In this document: positions 11,739 through 23,639 of the stretch, in pieces
Position numbering within the stretch: position 1 is the stretch's first letter
How the letters are laid out: each line of letters begins with the position of its first letter
Notes under the pieces: generated by a model
What the model saw: the letters and a program-made list of their open reading frames with translations, nothing else
What the model was told of the DNA's origin: nothing
Database searches by the model: none
Position numbers and translations under genes: made by a program
Origin: Crossaster papposus
Lineage: Eukaryota; Echinodermata; Asteroidea; Velatida; Solasteridae
Assembly (NCBI GenBank): GCA_037893245.1
Contig: JBAIAA010000022.1
Location: 1,736,001 to 1,800,000 of the forward strand
Direction of reading: 5' to 3'
Length of the DNA stretch: 64,000 bases

Positions 11739-14198
11739 TTTTTTACGGAGCTCTGGAAGTGCCATCCGACTTGTTTACATCCTGACATATTTTATCTCAG
11801 GATGACGACATAATAGAGGCAAAATGACGACATCCTTTAATATTTGTTCTTGTAATAGCGACATCCTGAGATAATATATCGCGAGATGACGACATGCTGA
11901 AAGTAGGATGACGACATCCCGAGATAACATATCGCGGGATGACGACAGGCTAAAAGTAGGATGACGACATCCCGAGATAATATATCGCGGGATGACGACA
12001 TCCTGAGATAATATATCCCGGGATGACAACATGCTGCTGAAACCATGTAGGATCCTGATTAGATCAGCAATACGAAAGCTTAAAGGGACCATCTGCGTTT
12101 CCGCGTTTCAGAATGAAAAACCATGTAAACACGGACACTTGGTGCAATGCTCGCAGTCAGCATACGATAGGCCGGGTAGCAGCGCGGCGAGTCTCTGCCT
12201 TGATTTTTGTCATACCCCTTGCGAGGTTTTATGTTAATGAGGCTTCCCTTTGAGGGGCGGAGTGGTTTGACAACAAATTTCAAAAATTATTTTGTCCCAT
12301 TTATCACAGAAAATAAACACAACCACACACATAATGTTGTTGTCAACATTATACTTCATTGATTTAAGCAAACAAAATCCGTATTACATGTGTCCTTCAA
12401 TCAATCCGTATGGTAGGCTTTGTCTATTTCCGTGACGCTTTTGCTTTGGCCTTGACGCTTTGACTTTGGTCGTGACAGTTGTGGACCACCGTAGTATTTC
12501 GTTAAAAGACGTCTTCTTGAGAGATATGATTTAATATCCTGGAAAGACGTCTTTCCAAGATACGATTATCATGGAAAGGCGTCTTTTTGTGATACGATTA
12601 TCATAGAAAGACGTCTTTCTGAGATACGATATTAGGAAAGATATATTTCCGAGATACGACATCACGGAAAGACATATTTTTATATCAGTATTCCGTCTTT
12701 TTGAAATAAATTATCTCAGAAACGCGGAAACGCAGATGGTCACTTTAAGCTTCCGTATTGCTGATCTAATCAGGATCCTACATAGTTTCAGCAGCATGTC
12801 GTCAACCCAGGATATATTATCCCAGGATGTCGTCATCCTACTTTCAACATGTCGTCATCCCGCGATATATTATCCCAGGATGTTGTCATCCTACTTTTAG
12901 CATGTCGTCATCCCGGGATATATTATCCCAGGATGTCGTCATCCTACTTTCAACATGTCGTCATCCTGCGATATATTATCTCAGGATGTCGTCATGCTAT
13001 TTTCAACATGTCGTCATCCTATTTTCAACATGTCGTCATCCCGCGATATATTATCTCAGGATGTCGTCATCCTACTTTCAGCATGTCGTCATCCTGCGAT
13101 ATATTATCTCAGGATGTCGTCATCCTATTTTCAACATGTTGTCATCCCGCGATATATTATCTCAGGATGTCGTCATCCTACTTTCAGCATGTCGTCATCA
13201 TGCGATACATTATCTCAGGATGTCGCCATTACGCGAACAAATATCAAAGGATATCAGGATGTCGTCCTGAGATAAAATATGTCAGGATGTAAACAAGTCG
13301 GATGGCACTTCCATATTTTTCCGTATTTTTCAGATGAATAACATTTTTGACTAACAAATAGTCACTTTTCTCACTTCCAGAAACTTGTTTTAACCTCAAA
13401 TTGATTCTGGACTTTTCAATGTTTCCTCTTTATAAAAAAAAAAAGAAGATAATCCTATCCCCATTTTTCCTCAAAAGTACGGAGCTCTGGAAGTGCCATC
13501 CGACTTGTTTACATCCTGACATATTTTATCTCAGGATGACGACATAATAAGGTAAAATGACGACATCCTTTGATATTTGTTCGCGTAATGGCGACATCCT
13601 AAGATAATATATCGCGGGATGACGACATCCTGAAAGTACGATGACGACATCCTGAGATAATATATCGCGTGATGACGACATGTTGAAAGTAGGATGACGA
13701 CATCCTGATATAAGATATCGCGGGATGACGACATGTTGAAAGTAGGATGGCGACATCCTGAGATAATATATCTTGGGATGACGATATGTTGAAAGTATGA
13801 TGACGACATCTTGAGATAATATATCGCTGGATGACGACATGCTGAAAGTGGGATGACGACATCCTGAGATAATATCTCAGGATGTCGTCATTACGCGAAC
13901 AAATATCAAAGGATGTCGTCATTTTGCCCTTATTATGTCGTCATCCCGCGATATCTTATATCAAGATGTTGTCATCCTACTTTCAAGATGTCGTCATCAC
14001 GCGATATATTTTCTCAGGATGTCGTCATCGTACTTTCAGGATGTCGTCATCCCGCGATATATTATCTCAGGATGTCGCCATTACGCGAACAAATATCAAA
14101 GGATGTCATCATTTTGCCTCTATTATGTCGTCATCCTGAGATAAAATATGTCAGGATGTAAACAAGTCGGATGGCACTTCCAGAGCTCCGTACAAAAG
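11739..14198. mobile_element. GATGACGACAT foldback elements, two adjacent units, copy 1
   Basis: Two inverted-repeat units (about 11,739-13,311 and 13,474-14,198) share the termini CGGAGCTCTGGAAGTGCCATC and CATCCTGACATATTTTATCTC. Their arms are arrays of GATGACGACAT blocks alternating with CTGAGATAATATATCGCGGG, in opposite orientation on each side, so each unit can fold into a very long hairpin. Unit 1 contains a second inverted repeat (12,030-12,118 against 12,720-12,800) and a GAAAGACGTCTTTC array (12,505-12,670). A 160-bp spacer separates the units. No protein is encoded; apparent ORFs are translations of the array. Confidence 0.85.
12505..12700. repeat. GAAAGACGTCTTTC palindrome array
   Basis: Four to five spaced copies of the self-complementary word GAAAGACGTCTTTC (with variants) are followed by GAGATACGA. 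They sit at the centre of the first GATGACGACAT unit. The same array is at about 51,780-51,985. Confidence 0.8.
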
Positions 14199-14351
14199 CT
14201 CTTGCAGAAAGGGCAAAACAGACTTTCGGCATGCGCAAGTCTACAATCCGTAACCTCTTCCCGCATCTTGTAGACGTCAATGGTCCACAGGTTCACAGTA
14301 CGCGTGAAATATTCGCACATGCATTCACACGTGCGTGCATTTCTCTCTCAC

Positions 14352-14475
14352 CTGTCAATCGTTCGATATCACTGAACCTTTGAGCTGCTCGTCTGCCAAG
14401 TTCTCCTGATTCAAAACTTCTGCTGATTCCACTAAATACTCGTCCCTCATCAAATACAGACCGGCTTTCATAATT
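14352..14475 (-). pseudogene. Oxidoreductase exon 2, copy 1
   Basis: A minus-strand open segment reading YESRSVFDEGR ... ESGELGRRAAQRFSDIERLTG before a GTGAGAG donor. In phase it continues into exon 3 as TG-IHFYRDVG. This resembles the helix after the dinucleotide-binding domain of DAO enzymes. The 5' boundary is less certain. Confidence 0.55.
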
Positions 14476-15286
14476 CTTAAAAAAATAACCAGAAGATATA
14501 ATTGCAATTATTCATGATCCAGTGTTGTAGTACTAGAACTTGCACCCAATTATGTAAACATAATAATGACCCTATAAACTCTCTGGCATGCTGTCATTTT
14601 CAAGAATTTTGAAGTAGTCTAAAGATGTGTCCCAGAGATGCATTTTTTTGAAATTTCTATTAAGCAGTTGGTTCAATATCAAATCTAAAAATATTATTGG
14701 TTCAAATCTAAAAATATTATTTTCTTGGTATATATAGCATCCACAGAACTAAACCTTCGTCAGTTTAGTTTTCAAGCACCTTTCTTTTAATTAGATTTTT
14801 GAGAACTTTTGCGGCTTTCAAACAATACAAATGTACAACTGACAATAAGTAAAACATTTTTGAGGTCTTGGATATATTTGGACAATGTGCCCCTCCCAAA
14901 GATTTTAAAGGTAAACACCATTGGTAATTGCTTGAATTATCATGAATGGGTAAATGTTTGGGGGTTGTATTTTTTAGTAAACATTGTTCAACTGACTTGT
15001 CTGGAGTTTTACAATCATGGATGCTGAGAAAAGCAAGAAAAACGACATTTGTTTTCAACCGGCGTCAGGCAGTAGTTCTTATATTGTTTCTGTTTTTGTT
15101 ATTATATAAATATCAATTTTCAGAACAATTGGAGGATATTTAGCACAATTCTTTTGCTGGATGCCTACAATCATTATTTACCTACAAATAAGTCAGATAT
15201 TTCCTAATAATTTGGTAGTAAAATGTTGCGATTTCGCAAATGGTGTATCCTATCTTTAAATCTCGAGTGGAAAACAAAAATCATAC

Positions 15287-15414
15287 CTCTTCGTGACTGG
15301 TTCACTGGGTCTGATAAGGCAAACCAAGATACCAGGCCACTCTGAGCAATATTTGGCGGCTGCACTGCCCCACAAACCTGCCCCGACGAATACCTCGGTT
15401 GTAGTTGCAGACAT
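15287..15414 (-). pseudogene. Oxidoreductase exon 1, copy 1 (FAD-binding GxGxxG)
   Basis: Translation from the ATG at 15,414 gives MSATTTEVF then VGAGLWGSAAAKY, then a VCLIRPSEPVTKR stretch before a GTATGA donor. This matches the N-terminal beta-alpha-beta FAD fold of DAO enzymes. Copy 2 has 14 extra bases just before the glycine motif and is out of frame there, so this exon is open only in copy 1. Confidence 0.68.
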
Positions 15415-16229
15415 GACTGACAAACGATGGGGTTATCACGTACAGCTAGTAGTATGACACTAAATTACATGAATAGAAAACACAAACAGAAAAGGTCAGG
15501 TAAATACAAAATGTAAACGGACAATTTGTAGGTCGTCCTGATAAGAAAAGTATTAAGTTGATGTACGGGGTGTTCTGTACATGGGGTCATTTTTGACAAT
15601 TTGTTTTCAGTTGTTTCTGTATAACATACAATTTATTTAACCATCATATATTTTTTCGGTTGCATGAAAATGCATGAGTATACCCACAGACTCTGTTTCT
15701 TGATTGACCGAGTGCTAGTCACATGGTATTTTCCATTTTTACTATCTTTCTGTGCACGACCAAAAGTACTATACCCGTAGCAACCATGGTACTATACCAT
15801 TAGCAACCAAAGTAGTACCCATGGCGCAGTATTTGTGTGTAAATGTATGCTGATGTGCGCGTAGAGCGTAACGCGTATTGTTCCAAAGAGCCAGCACTAC
15901 AGAGTTGGATTAAAATAAAAGTTCATTTTAACTGTATTTAGATTATAATTATAAAATATTAAAACCAAGCTGTATCTGTGAGTGAGGCATGAAGGTAGGA
16001 AACCTCAATTGATGGGCGAGGTGTTAAAAACTGTCATAAGGTGTTATAAACGTGAAAATACTGGTACGACTACGAGTATTAAATGACTAAAGAGACTGGA
16101 GAGATCGTGCTGTGGCTTCAAAGAATAATAACAGTTTTCTTATCTGTTCGATGCTTCCAATACTACAAGCACACACTATGTCTAATGCGCATAAACCGAA
16201 TGTATATGTGTGTAACAATGAGACGGAGC
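15415..16229. other. Sequence upstream of the oxidoreductase gene, no gene seen
   Basis: Putative promoter side of the minus-strand gene, shared with copy 2 (55,669-56,497). I recognise no clear promoter element and no ORF with coding character. Confidence 0.5.
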
Positions 16230-16291
16230 ATATAAGTGACTGACTTCTTATTGTGGGGATTTCCTTGAACTTGTTCAAGTCTCCCATGTTA

Positions 16292-16588
16292 TACCCCAGT
16301 CACAATTGGCTTGCGATGGGTTTGCGATTAGTTTACGGCGGATTTCTAGGCATTTTCGGCCGGGGCCCCACGGGACTCCTTGCGGCTGCCAGGTCATTTT
16401 TTGGCATCGGGCGGGCATCGAGTTACTTTTAACTCGGACTTAAAACCTGGTGCGGCGTTTCGCATCGCAAACTGATCGCCAATAAATCGGTCAATGCCTA
16501 GCCGATGTCCGGCACACGTCGGGCGGGCGCAAAGCCAAATAACCCTAACCCACGCCGCCCGGGCTCCGCTTTAATTGTGACTGGGGTA
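16292..16588. mobile_element. 297-bp MITE with TA target duplication, copy 1 only
   Basis: The inverted ends begin TACCCCAGTCACAATT, flanked by TA (16,290-16,291 and 16,589-16,590). The empty site is 57,080-57,081. The TSD suggests a Tc1/mariner-mobilised MITE. The interior is unusually GC-rich for this window. Confidence 0.75.
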
Positions 16589-16712
16589 TAAGGCAACCCT
16601 TTAACTACATTTTTGCACAATTTATGGACACACCATTTTCCCCCAGTTTTTGTTTGCTGGGCTAAATATCACAATGTTATCATTGTTCATATGATTTTCC
16701 ATAAGGTTTTAA

Positions 16713-16946
16713 CCAGTTCGCGCCGGATGACGTATATAAACGCAAAAATTTCCCCAAATTCAAAACGGATGACGCATAAACACGCCAAGTTCAAGTTCGG
16801 AAATGTATGTCAGCAGCGCGCAAGGCCGGAAATGCGTGGGTGTGCTACCCAGCACTATCGGCCTGAACACGCTTCGGATCGAGTTTCGTTAAAAATAATC
16901 CCGCCCGTCGGCTCGGCGATAGTAAAATAATCCTGGCGCGAACTGG
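16713..16946. mobile_element. 234-bp MITE with TTAA target duplication, copy 1 only
   Basis: The inverted ends are CCAGTTCGCGCC, flanked by TTAA on both sides (16,709-16,712 and 16,947-16,950). The empty site is 57,199-57,202. A 234-bp relative is at 62,395-62,628 and a diverged fragment at 36,335-36,480. TTAA is the target used by piggyBac and Kolobok superfamilies. Confidence 0.82.
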
Positions 16947-17456
16947 TTAATATGTTAACTGTGCCAGTAAGCAACTTGGTGAATTTGAAGCTCACCGATA
17001 CTGACTACTTGATAATATCTGGAGACAGTGTAAATGTGCGCATGTTTATGGGTTCATGAAGTTGTCATTTTGGATAATTACTATGATCACATAATTATTC
17101 AGTCACTTACAGTGTATATGCTTTAGAAAATGTTATTGAAGTAAGGATATGTAGAATCACCAAAATAAACTTTTCCAAAAAAATGTTAATAATAATATAC
17201 CCAAATATAGGAATAAATATATTACGCGGCAGGGATTAACGATTTATGCAAATTAGTCATATTTCCACCACTTGGATTTGTTGATATTTTTAGTATGTTA
17301 TTCTAGAGAGCTTATAGAAGTGCACTGTGGTGAAAAATATTCTATTGCAATTTGTGTGGGGTCAACAAAAGAAAATTAAGTATTTTCCCTGGACTATAAT
17401 CCTACTCCTAGCATCTTGACCTAGATGAAATTGCTTAGGTGAAATAAACTTGTTTA

Positions 17457-17947
17457 TTAAAAGCCCTGTCCGCACTGGACTTAATTTGGGCAAACTAACC
17501 GAGCCAATGGGTAACTTGCCCATTTCAAGTCCAGTGCGGACAGCCTGGGTAACTTTCCTCACAGATAACTTACCCACACCGCGTGGGAAGTTTAACCGAG
17601 CCAAAGGTGCCCAGGAAGATTGACCAGGAAGATTTAACCGAGCCAGAAAATCCAGTGCGGACGCGACGTCTCGGTTAAATCTTCCATCACCCATTATGTA
17701 AGAAAATAATGTTGAGAGCTAGCGTCGGGAACAGACGATCCGGTCGTCAAGTCGCGGTCATAGGTCACGCAGGGCGCCCTCTTTATTGTTTTGGAGCCAG
17801 TTTGGTTATAGTTTACCCATCGTCCCGGCAATTCTACCCGCGTCAATTAAATCCAAGTGCGGACAGTGGGAAGATTAACCCATCGGAATGTTACCCGGCG
17901 TCATGGTCAAATTACCCAAAATGTTTATCCAGTGCGAACACGGCTTA
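17457..17947. mobile_element. ~490-bp MITE with TCCAGTGCGGAC motifs, copy 1
   Basis: The inverted ends are AAGCC(C/G)TGT(C/T)CGCACTGGA. TCCAGTGCGGAC-type words recur internally along with TTAACCGAGCC repeats. It is shared with copy 2 (57,956-58,448), so it predates the duplication. Confidence 0.7.
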
Positions 17948-18289
17948 GGTCATTTCATTTAACAATAACTCTGCTATTATTTTATCATAGGCCCTATTGT
18001 TAATACGTGGCCAACTGTATTGACATGAATTTTGTCCATTATACGAAATGTAACTTGATACTTATTTCTTATCTTCCATAAGGCCTATCAATTACGTTTG
18101 GTAGAACGATTGTGTAAAATGACCTGTGACATCGCATAGCACCCCCAAGGCATTATAGTGGTACGGTCGGCATGCACTATTTTTCAAAATCAAAGTGTCT
18201 GATGCAGCTTGCGGAATACACCTTGAAATTTCACTTTTCATTCAAATCGTATGTAAATCTTAGTACCACAATCTTATTCGTCGATGTGT

Positions 18290-18760
18290 ACTTGCATCTC
18301 AGATGGCTTATAGAGGACTTCTGTGGTCGTTTTGAGGGTGAGTGGCCCTGCATTCTATAGTTGCTCCCAAAGGGCTCTTGCTTGGATATCCCCCGACATG
18401 TCCACGTGTTGAAAAAGGTGATTTTTGGGTCCAAGTTACTCGGACTAATGTTTGCCCAAAACATCCGATTTCACCCTCAAAACGGCCACAGAAGTCCTCT
18501 ATAAGCCATCTGAGATTCGTCGATGTGTACTTGCATCTCGGAGCAACTATAGAATGCAGGGCCACTCAACCCTTCTCGACTTTATTTACCCTAGGACATA
18601 TAATGAACTGACCCTAACCCTAACCCTAACCCTGTATACCCCAATACCCGGCCCCATAGAATACAGGGCCACTCCATTTTATGTGATAGGGTAAATACAG
18701 TCGAGAGGGGTTGAGTGGCCCTGCATTCTATAGTTGTACCCACTAACAGTATCAGTGGGT
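18290..18760. repeat. Local inverted duplication, copy 1 specific rearrangement
   Basis: The segment 18,298-18,341 reappears inverted at about 18,470-18,512. GAGTGGCCCTGCATTC occurs at 18,340 and 18,712 and inverted at 18,541-18,568. Copy 2 (58,790-58,990) has only a simple version in a different order. Confidence 0.7.
18611..18632. repeat. Short interstitial telomere-type repeat (CCCTAA)n
   Basis: About three and a half CCCTAA units sit inside the inverted duplication and are absent from copy 2. The unit fits the TTAGGG telomere repeat of most animals. Confidence 0.75.
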
Positions 18761-20205
18761 TCTTACCTTTCCAAAAAGTGAGAAAATCAGGCCTCAAAAT
18801 GTGGAGCAATGTTCGCCGATTCAAATGCACAAAATTTATAGCCATTGTTGAGCAAAGTCAATGGCTGTTACCTGTTTCGTGCACTGTGCTGTAGTGGGTG
18901 GCTAAAAATACTAGTTGAGTACACACTACACACCGTCCAAAACATGTTTCTTTGACCTATACATACGTCAAAGATACACGTCTTTTATAAAAACGAACTT
19001 TCTCCATACTGAACAGGCACCTTTTTTACCTTTGACGTTGCCTTTTCAACTCCAAATAAAATATTGAAAGGAAAAGTTCCTAACCGCAGTTTCATAATCA
19101 TACACAGGCCAAACTTAAGGGCGCCGCCATTACTAAAACTATTCGCGCCTCGACTTTTGAGGGCGCTACACATTATTTTGGTCAAAACATTCGCTTCAGA
19201 CGCATCGCGTCCAAAAGCGAAAAATCTATTATTATATTTTGTTTTCATTTTTTTTTTCAAGACCCATTTTTACTGTGTTTGTTTTTGTACCAACTTGTCT
19301 CTCACCAAAATTTCGCGAGGATTTTCTCTCCACTGATGTTCACTCCGAACCGTTGAGGGTGTCTGACCCTAGTGCTCGGGATAGCCGGGCTAGGTAGGCC
19401 TTTCGCTGGACTCTGTTGTTCTCTAACACAATGACTGCTAGATGGACCTTGCTGTAGGCCCAACTCGGATTCGCAGTTTGCTTACTATTGACGAATATGT
19501 TTCAATAAGCAGGTAGACCCAGCCTTGTATTTTACACCCCAAGCGAGGAGGTGTGGTGGTCGACTTCAGATTACTCTTTAGTCGATGGGACCCTTCCACA
19601 CAAATTGAAAGGGCCCAGTGATTCAGGTACACCCCCCTGCTACACCTGGCTGGGGCAGTAGAGGGAGCTTAACCCCTCACTGGTGCTAGGAATAACACTC
19701 CCCTCACCCAAGAAGTATACATCCTCCAGATTATAAGCTAGAAGAGTTAAGTACTCAAATGGTGTTTAAAGCACACAGGAACATTTACATTCATTTCAAA
19801 AATAACCTAGCGAATGATTAGGCCAGATACAAAACAAAACTAGTTTCTAGTCCAGATGATTTTTGGTTATAGGGTCGTATCATATAATAATAATTAGACT
19901 CCACTAATAAAAAAAATAAGAATTAGGATTGGTAGAAAAGTGCCGATGTGAATATGACTCAGATTTTTGTCACTTTTAATTTATTTAAAAACTTATTATT
20001 AAATTATTAATTATTTATTAAAAAATTGATTCACACGAGGATAAGAAACAATATATTCATGATTTGGCCTTATAAAAGGCTTACATGGATTAAAGATTGT
20101 ACTGGTCACCCCCTTGTTTATTTCATCTGGTTTGTCGTCTAGAAGAAAACAGAAAAACCAATGTAGGTAATTTTAACGATCATTCAAATGACTGATCGTT
20201 GAAAA
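18761..20205. other. Non-coding duplicated sequence, no gene seen
   Basis: Shared with copy 2 (about 59,070-60,900). It contains one unit (about 19,350-19,415) of the 65-bp repeat that is expanded in copy 2. There is no supported ORF or RNA gene. Confidence 0.55.
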
Positions 20206-20400
20206 TTACTTACATTGTTGTTTTTTCTTATTATGTACGGTTATGATATTGGGTTTTCCTATAATCACGGCTTTAGCAACTGCTGCGTTTTTTGAGAGAC
20301 ACCTTGTAGTTAGAGAAGTTGTCAGTAAAGATATCAAACATTTTTGTTTTTTAAGAGCCAAAGATTGCAAACTGCATAAAGTTCTTGCTGCAAGACGTCC

Positions 20401-20749
20401 TAATCGCGGTATGCAGCGCTCCGTAGGCCGCCGATGCAGGCGCCCTCTAACGCCTAACGTGACCACGCCCTTAGCTTCGAATAGAACGTCTTGGCTAACT
20501 AACTTAATCGCTGGAAAAAATCGCATGTGTGTGTGACGTTGTGTGTACAATCTCGTGACGTAACATGGTCAAATTTCCGTTACGTCACGTAATTATGCAC
20601 GCAACGTCACACGCGCATGCAAATGCGACACAATTATGCTTAATAATTTTCCGAGCGATTGTTGGTTAGCCAAGACGTCCTATTCGAAGGTCATGGCGTG
20701 GTCTACGTTTAGAGGATGCCCTCATAGGCAGCCTACGATACCGCGATTA
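20401..20749. repeat. Foldback palindrome with CAAGACGTC arms, copy 1
   Basis: The left arm (TAATCGCGGTATG ... GACGTCTTGGCTAAC) is imperfectly inverted in the right arm (GTTAGCCAAGACGTC ... ACCGCGATTA). The centre has ACGTCACACGCGCATGCAAA. The same palindrome is at 61,094-61,442, and related sequence at 33,700-34,860. Confidence 0.7.
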
Positions 20750-20839
20750 TAATGCAAAGAATGTGTAATTTTCTTATTTTTTTTTTATATTTGTTTTACA
20801 TATAATTGTATTTTATACCTTTATATAACATTGTACTAT

Positions 20840-20894
20840 TTGCATCGCCGCCTTCGTCATGGGCGAATGATTTTATATCAGTCGCGATGTTGGC
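20840..20894 (+). repeat. Split direct repeat A1
   Basis: 55 bp starting TTGCATCGCCGCCTTCGTC, identical to A2 at 31,131-31,185. It directly follows the TACTAT target core. Confidence 0.92.
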
Positions 20895-23639
20895 GGGACC
20901 GCAGCTGGGTGTCCGATAGATCTGTTCCCGGTTATACAGGATTTGCACAGGGAATCAAGGGCCCCGTGGTTTTAGTTACGAGCATTACGGTTTGTGAGGT
21001 TTTCTCTTTTGTATTGTATGGTTCCACAGCTCTGGATTTGTGGATTTGAAGGTATGGTTTGGATTTCTTTCATTTTTGAGGAAAGAATTATCGCTAGAGC
21101 TATGGCGATATATAGCACATAAGGTGCGCGCAGGCCGGGAGATCTCGTTGACCCAGTACCGTAAATGTTTATCACATGCGTCACCAGACGCAGGTGACGT
21201 GATTCAAATGACTTTGAGGCTGGCCGCTTGAGCGGGCACGTATAAAGCCTTTGTTGTCAATCGGGTGATTCGACATGCAAGCTTTTGTTTCCCACCCTTT
21301 TACCTGAGCAGGGTGGGGCCTAAGACATTCGTTTCATTAAAGCGCCAATACCGTGGTGCGGTATTACCGGTATCATTCGTGAGTAGTGCAGTGCACGGCC
21401 AACCGGGCAGGCACCTACAATTTGAAAAATAGAGATATTCCGCTGGTCGTCCATGATTAGCGTGACACCCGATGTTATAGAGGTGAGTCCCCCTAATATT
21501 TGGCGCATGATATTGCCCTGTTATGGTTTTATTAAAGGCTTTAATAGGCAAGACTTTGGAAAGATTCAATATATTTTTTATATATAGGCCCTATATACAT
21601 GTATATTTTTTTATATATATTTTTTTAAAGCAAACTGTCGCAAGGTTAAGGTCCGCTGAGCGAGTGGTAGATTCCTAGGGAAAATAAAGGATCGTACACG
21701 AATCGTCGTGCATTCAGTACGCGTCAGTACCGTACGCGTCAGTCGAGTGCAATAACCCTTCGGCTTTCTTTTTCTTGTAAAACAAACAAGCAAAACAATA
21801 ATATATATAAAAACAAAATTAAAAAAAAATGGCCCAGTTTTGGCTATTGGTTTGTTTGTATTATTTTCTATAATTAGGACAACGTGGCTTTACAACAAAA
21901 AATAAAAAATTAAAATTGTTTAGCCAGTCTGCGTGGGAGTGCGGCCCACGGATTTAGTCTTAAAGACCGCCTTTGCTCACCCCTAAATCACGTCCAAACG
22001 TGCTATAGCCCCTCGTGTCCTTTGTACATACAAAGTCCGCGCAACTTGTTGAAAAGGATATCGCGCACTGCTCGTTACGCGGTTGGTCGGACCGTTTTGC
22101 GCGGCTACTTTGCTGTGCATTCACGCCGCGGGGCATGTTCGGAATATTCTCAGCATGTAAGGTTTGGCAAGAAATATTAGAAACATTTTTGGTTGGGTAA
22201 TTTTGCCCCTTGTGCAGTCCTTACAATACGTGTTGGCCTAATTACTCACTTCCTCGAGGAATAATAGTGAACTGAAGACTGAAGGTATTATAGCTATTTA
22301 GAGGGGAATGTTGTACTGTAATGACATTATCGAGTTTTAATTAGCCAAGTTTTGATTTTCCACTTTATAGGAAAGCGAGGAGGCGTATGGGGCAGCTGGG
22401 GAGGCATGCACGAAGATCTTTCGTGGCCTTTGCGCCAAGTTCAGGATTTCGGCGCCATGTTTTGAGCGTCTAGTAGGGGACGGCTGGGACGACCCGAGTA
22501 AGTTTAAGGATATTAGTCCTTCATGCAAAGATCACGTGTTGGCGCTCGCCCCAAACTGACGGCGGTCAGAAGCGCAATATTGAGATGATGCTCGATCGGG
22601 TGGATGCTGGGCCTCTTGATGCTGCAGTTTCAAAGGCCAAGTAAAGTGAAGTCTTTTACTATTATAAAACCGACGAAGCTCTTTAACAAAGTAAATGTGT
22701 CCTAATAGGCGTTGGGTATCCGACATATTATAGTCGATGACCACGAACCTGAAGAGCGGTGAAATGGCTCCAGGTTAGCAAGAGGTAGTCCTGTTAATAT
22801 TTTAGTTAAGGGGAATGATCGTTCGTTCTGTCGGAATTCTTTGGAAATGAATTGAAATTGTGTTTTGTATAGTAGGTTTTGTTGCACTGACCTTTTAGAA
22901 TTTGTCGTGTTAAATGAAGAAAACAAAAAACTATAGTTTTGACTATGCGCGCTTAGAGCGACCATTCGCAGTAATTTTACAGTATTGCGACGACCACCGT
23001 CGTTAGGACGACCGTTTGCCGGTCGTCCGAGCGCCCAAGTACTCGATAAAATGTCTTTTTTTTTTTTTTTTTAATTTTTTTTAATTTTTTTTTTTTATTG
23101 AATATGTCGATAGATTTGGGTACATTATCCTAATGGTTTTTTTATTTTGTGGCAAAAGCTCTAGGTAACAACGGGTTAGGTTACAAATAAAAACCTAACA
23201 TTTTGCGTGCGTCTCTATGGACCGGTCGCGCTAATGATGGTTTATCAATAATATATATCTATATTTTTATATATGTTTATATATATAGCCCGCATATTGT
23301 CATAGTCATTAGGAGTTTTATTTTTCGATGTTCGCAATTGTTGTATCCTCCTTAAAAGAACCACAAATCTCACTAAATAGTATTACCGTAGTAATATCTT
23401 ATTGGACTTTTGATTTGATTGGAATCGAACGTGATACGGTTTTGGCAGCCGTCCTATTTTTTAGGTTATCGCAGCCACATTTTTGTTTTTCAGACACATG
23501 AATTTAGTATTGAAACATCAGGCAGGCCGGGTGGTCTGGTTAGGCATAGGCACATAAATCAATATGAAGAGCATGTTATAAGGTCATGGTTGTCGAAGGG
23601 CCAGTTTGAAATCTGGCTTTGGTATATCATTCCAGCCTG
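20895..23639 (+). other. Long non-coding leader of the Ngaro-type element
   Basis: About 2.7 kb with no supported ORF. It includes AT-rich runs (21,570-21,640), a GACGACC-rich inverted-repeat patch (22,985-23,030) and a T-rich tract (23,055-23,098). It presumably holds the promoter and 5' untranslated region. Confidence 0.5.

Larger units (their letters stand above)
5845..15414 (-). pseudogene. FAD-dependent (DAO-superfamily) oxidoreductase, five exons, copy 1, decayed
   Basis: Minus-strand exons in gene order: 15,287-15,414, 14,352-14,475, 10,886-11,353, 9,822-9,965 and 5,845-6,084. Exon 1 starts with an ATG and carries the dinucleotide-binding motif VGAGLWGSAAAKY (GxGxxG). Exon 2 encodes an ESRSVFDEGR...IERLTG stretch. 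Exon 3 encodes the substrate/FAD middle part, including NAKKVLLRTGA. Exon 4 begins KWYLKIGHG in copy 2 and is a multiple of three long. Exon 5 carries the C-terminal FAD motif region. Splice phases mostly agree. Exon 3 has stops and compensating shifts shared with copy 2. Exon 5 lacks four bases present in copy 2 (TACG near 5986). Introns hold a 2.8 kb transposon, SINEs and the GATGACGACAT palindrome. The natural substrate cannot be read from the sequence. Confidence 0.68.
16230..17396. mobile_element. TAGTCCAGG TIR element, copy 1, left end deleted
   Basis: The right half of the element complete at 56,746-57,897, ending CCTGGACTA followed by TAA. About 520 bp including the left TIR (56,498-57,019 in copy 2) are missing. 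It carries two nested MITEs absent from copy 2. Confidence 0.75.

Noticed and set aside
12827-13292. Overlapping repeat-protein ORFs (SSSYFQHVV / YIISGCRHP type) in three frames
   Set aside because: They are translations of the GATGACGACAT array. Similar peptides appear in all frames and both strands, and again at 52,076-52,548 and 53,035-53,442.
18611-18632. Chromosome end
   Set aside because: Only a few CCCTAA units, embedded in sequence that continues on both sides and is otherwise shared with copy 2.
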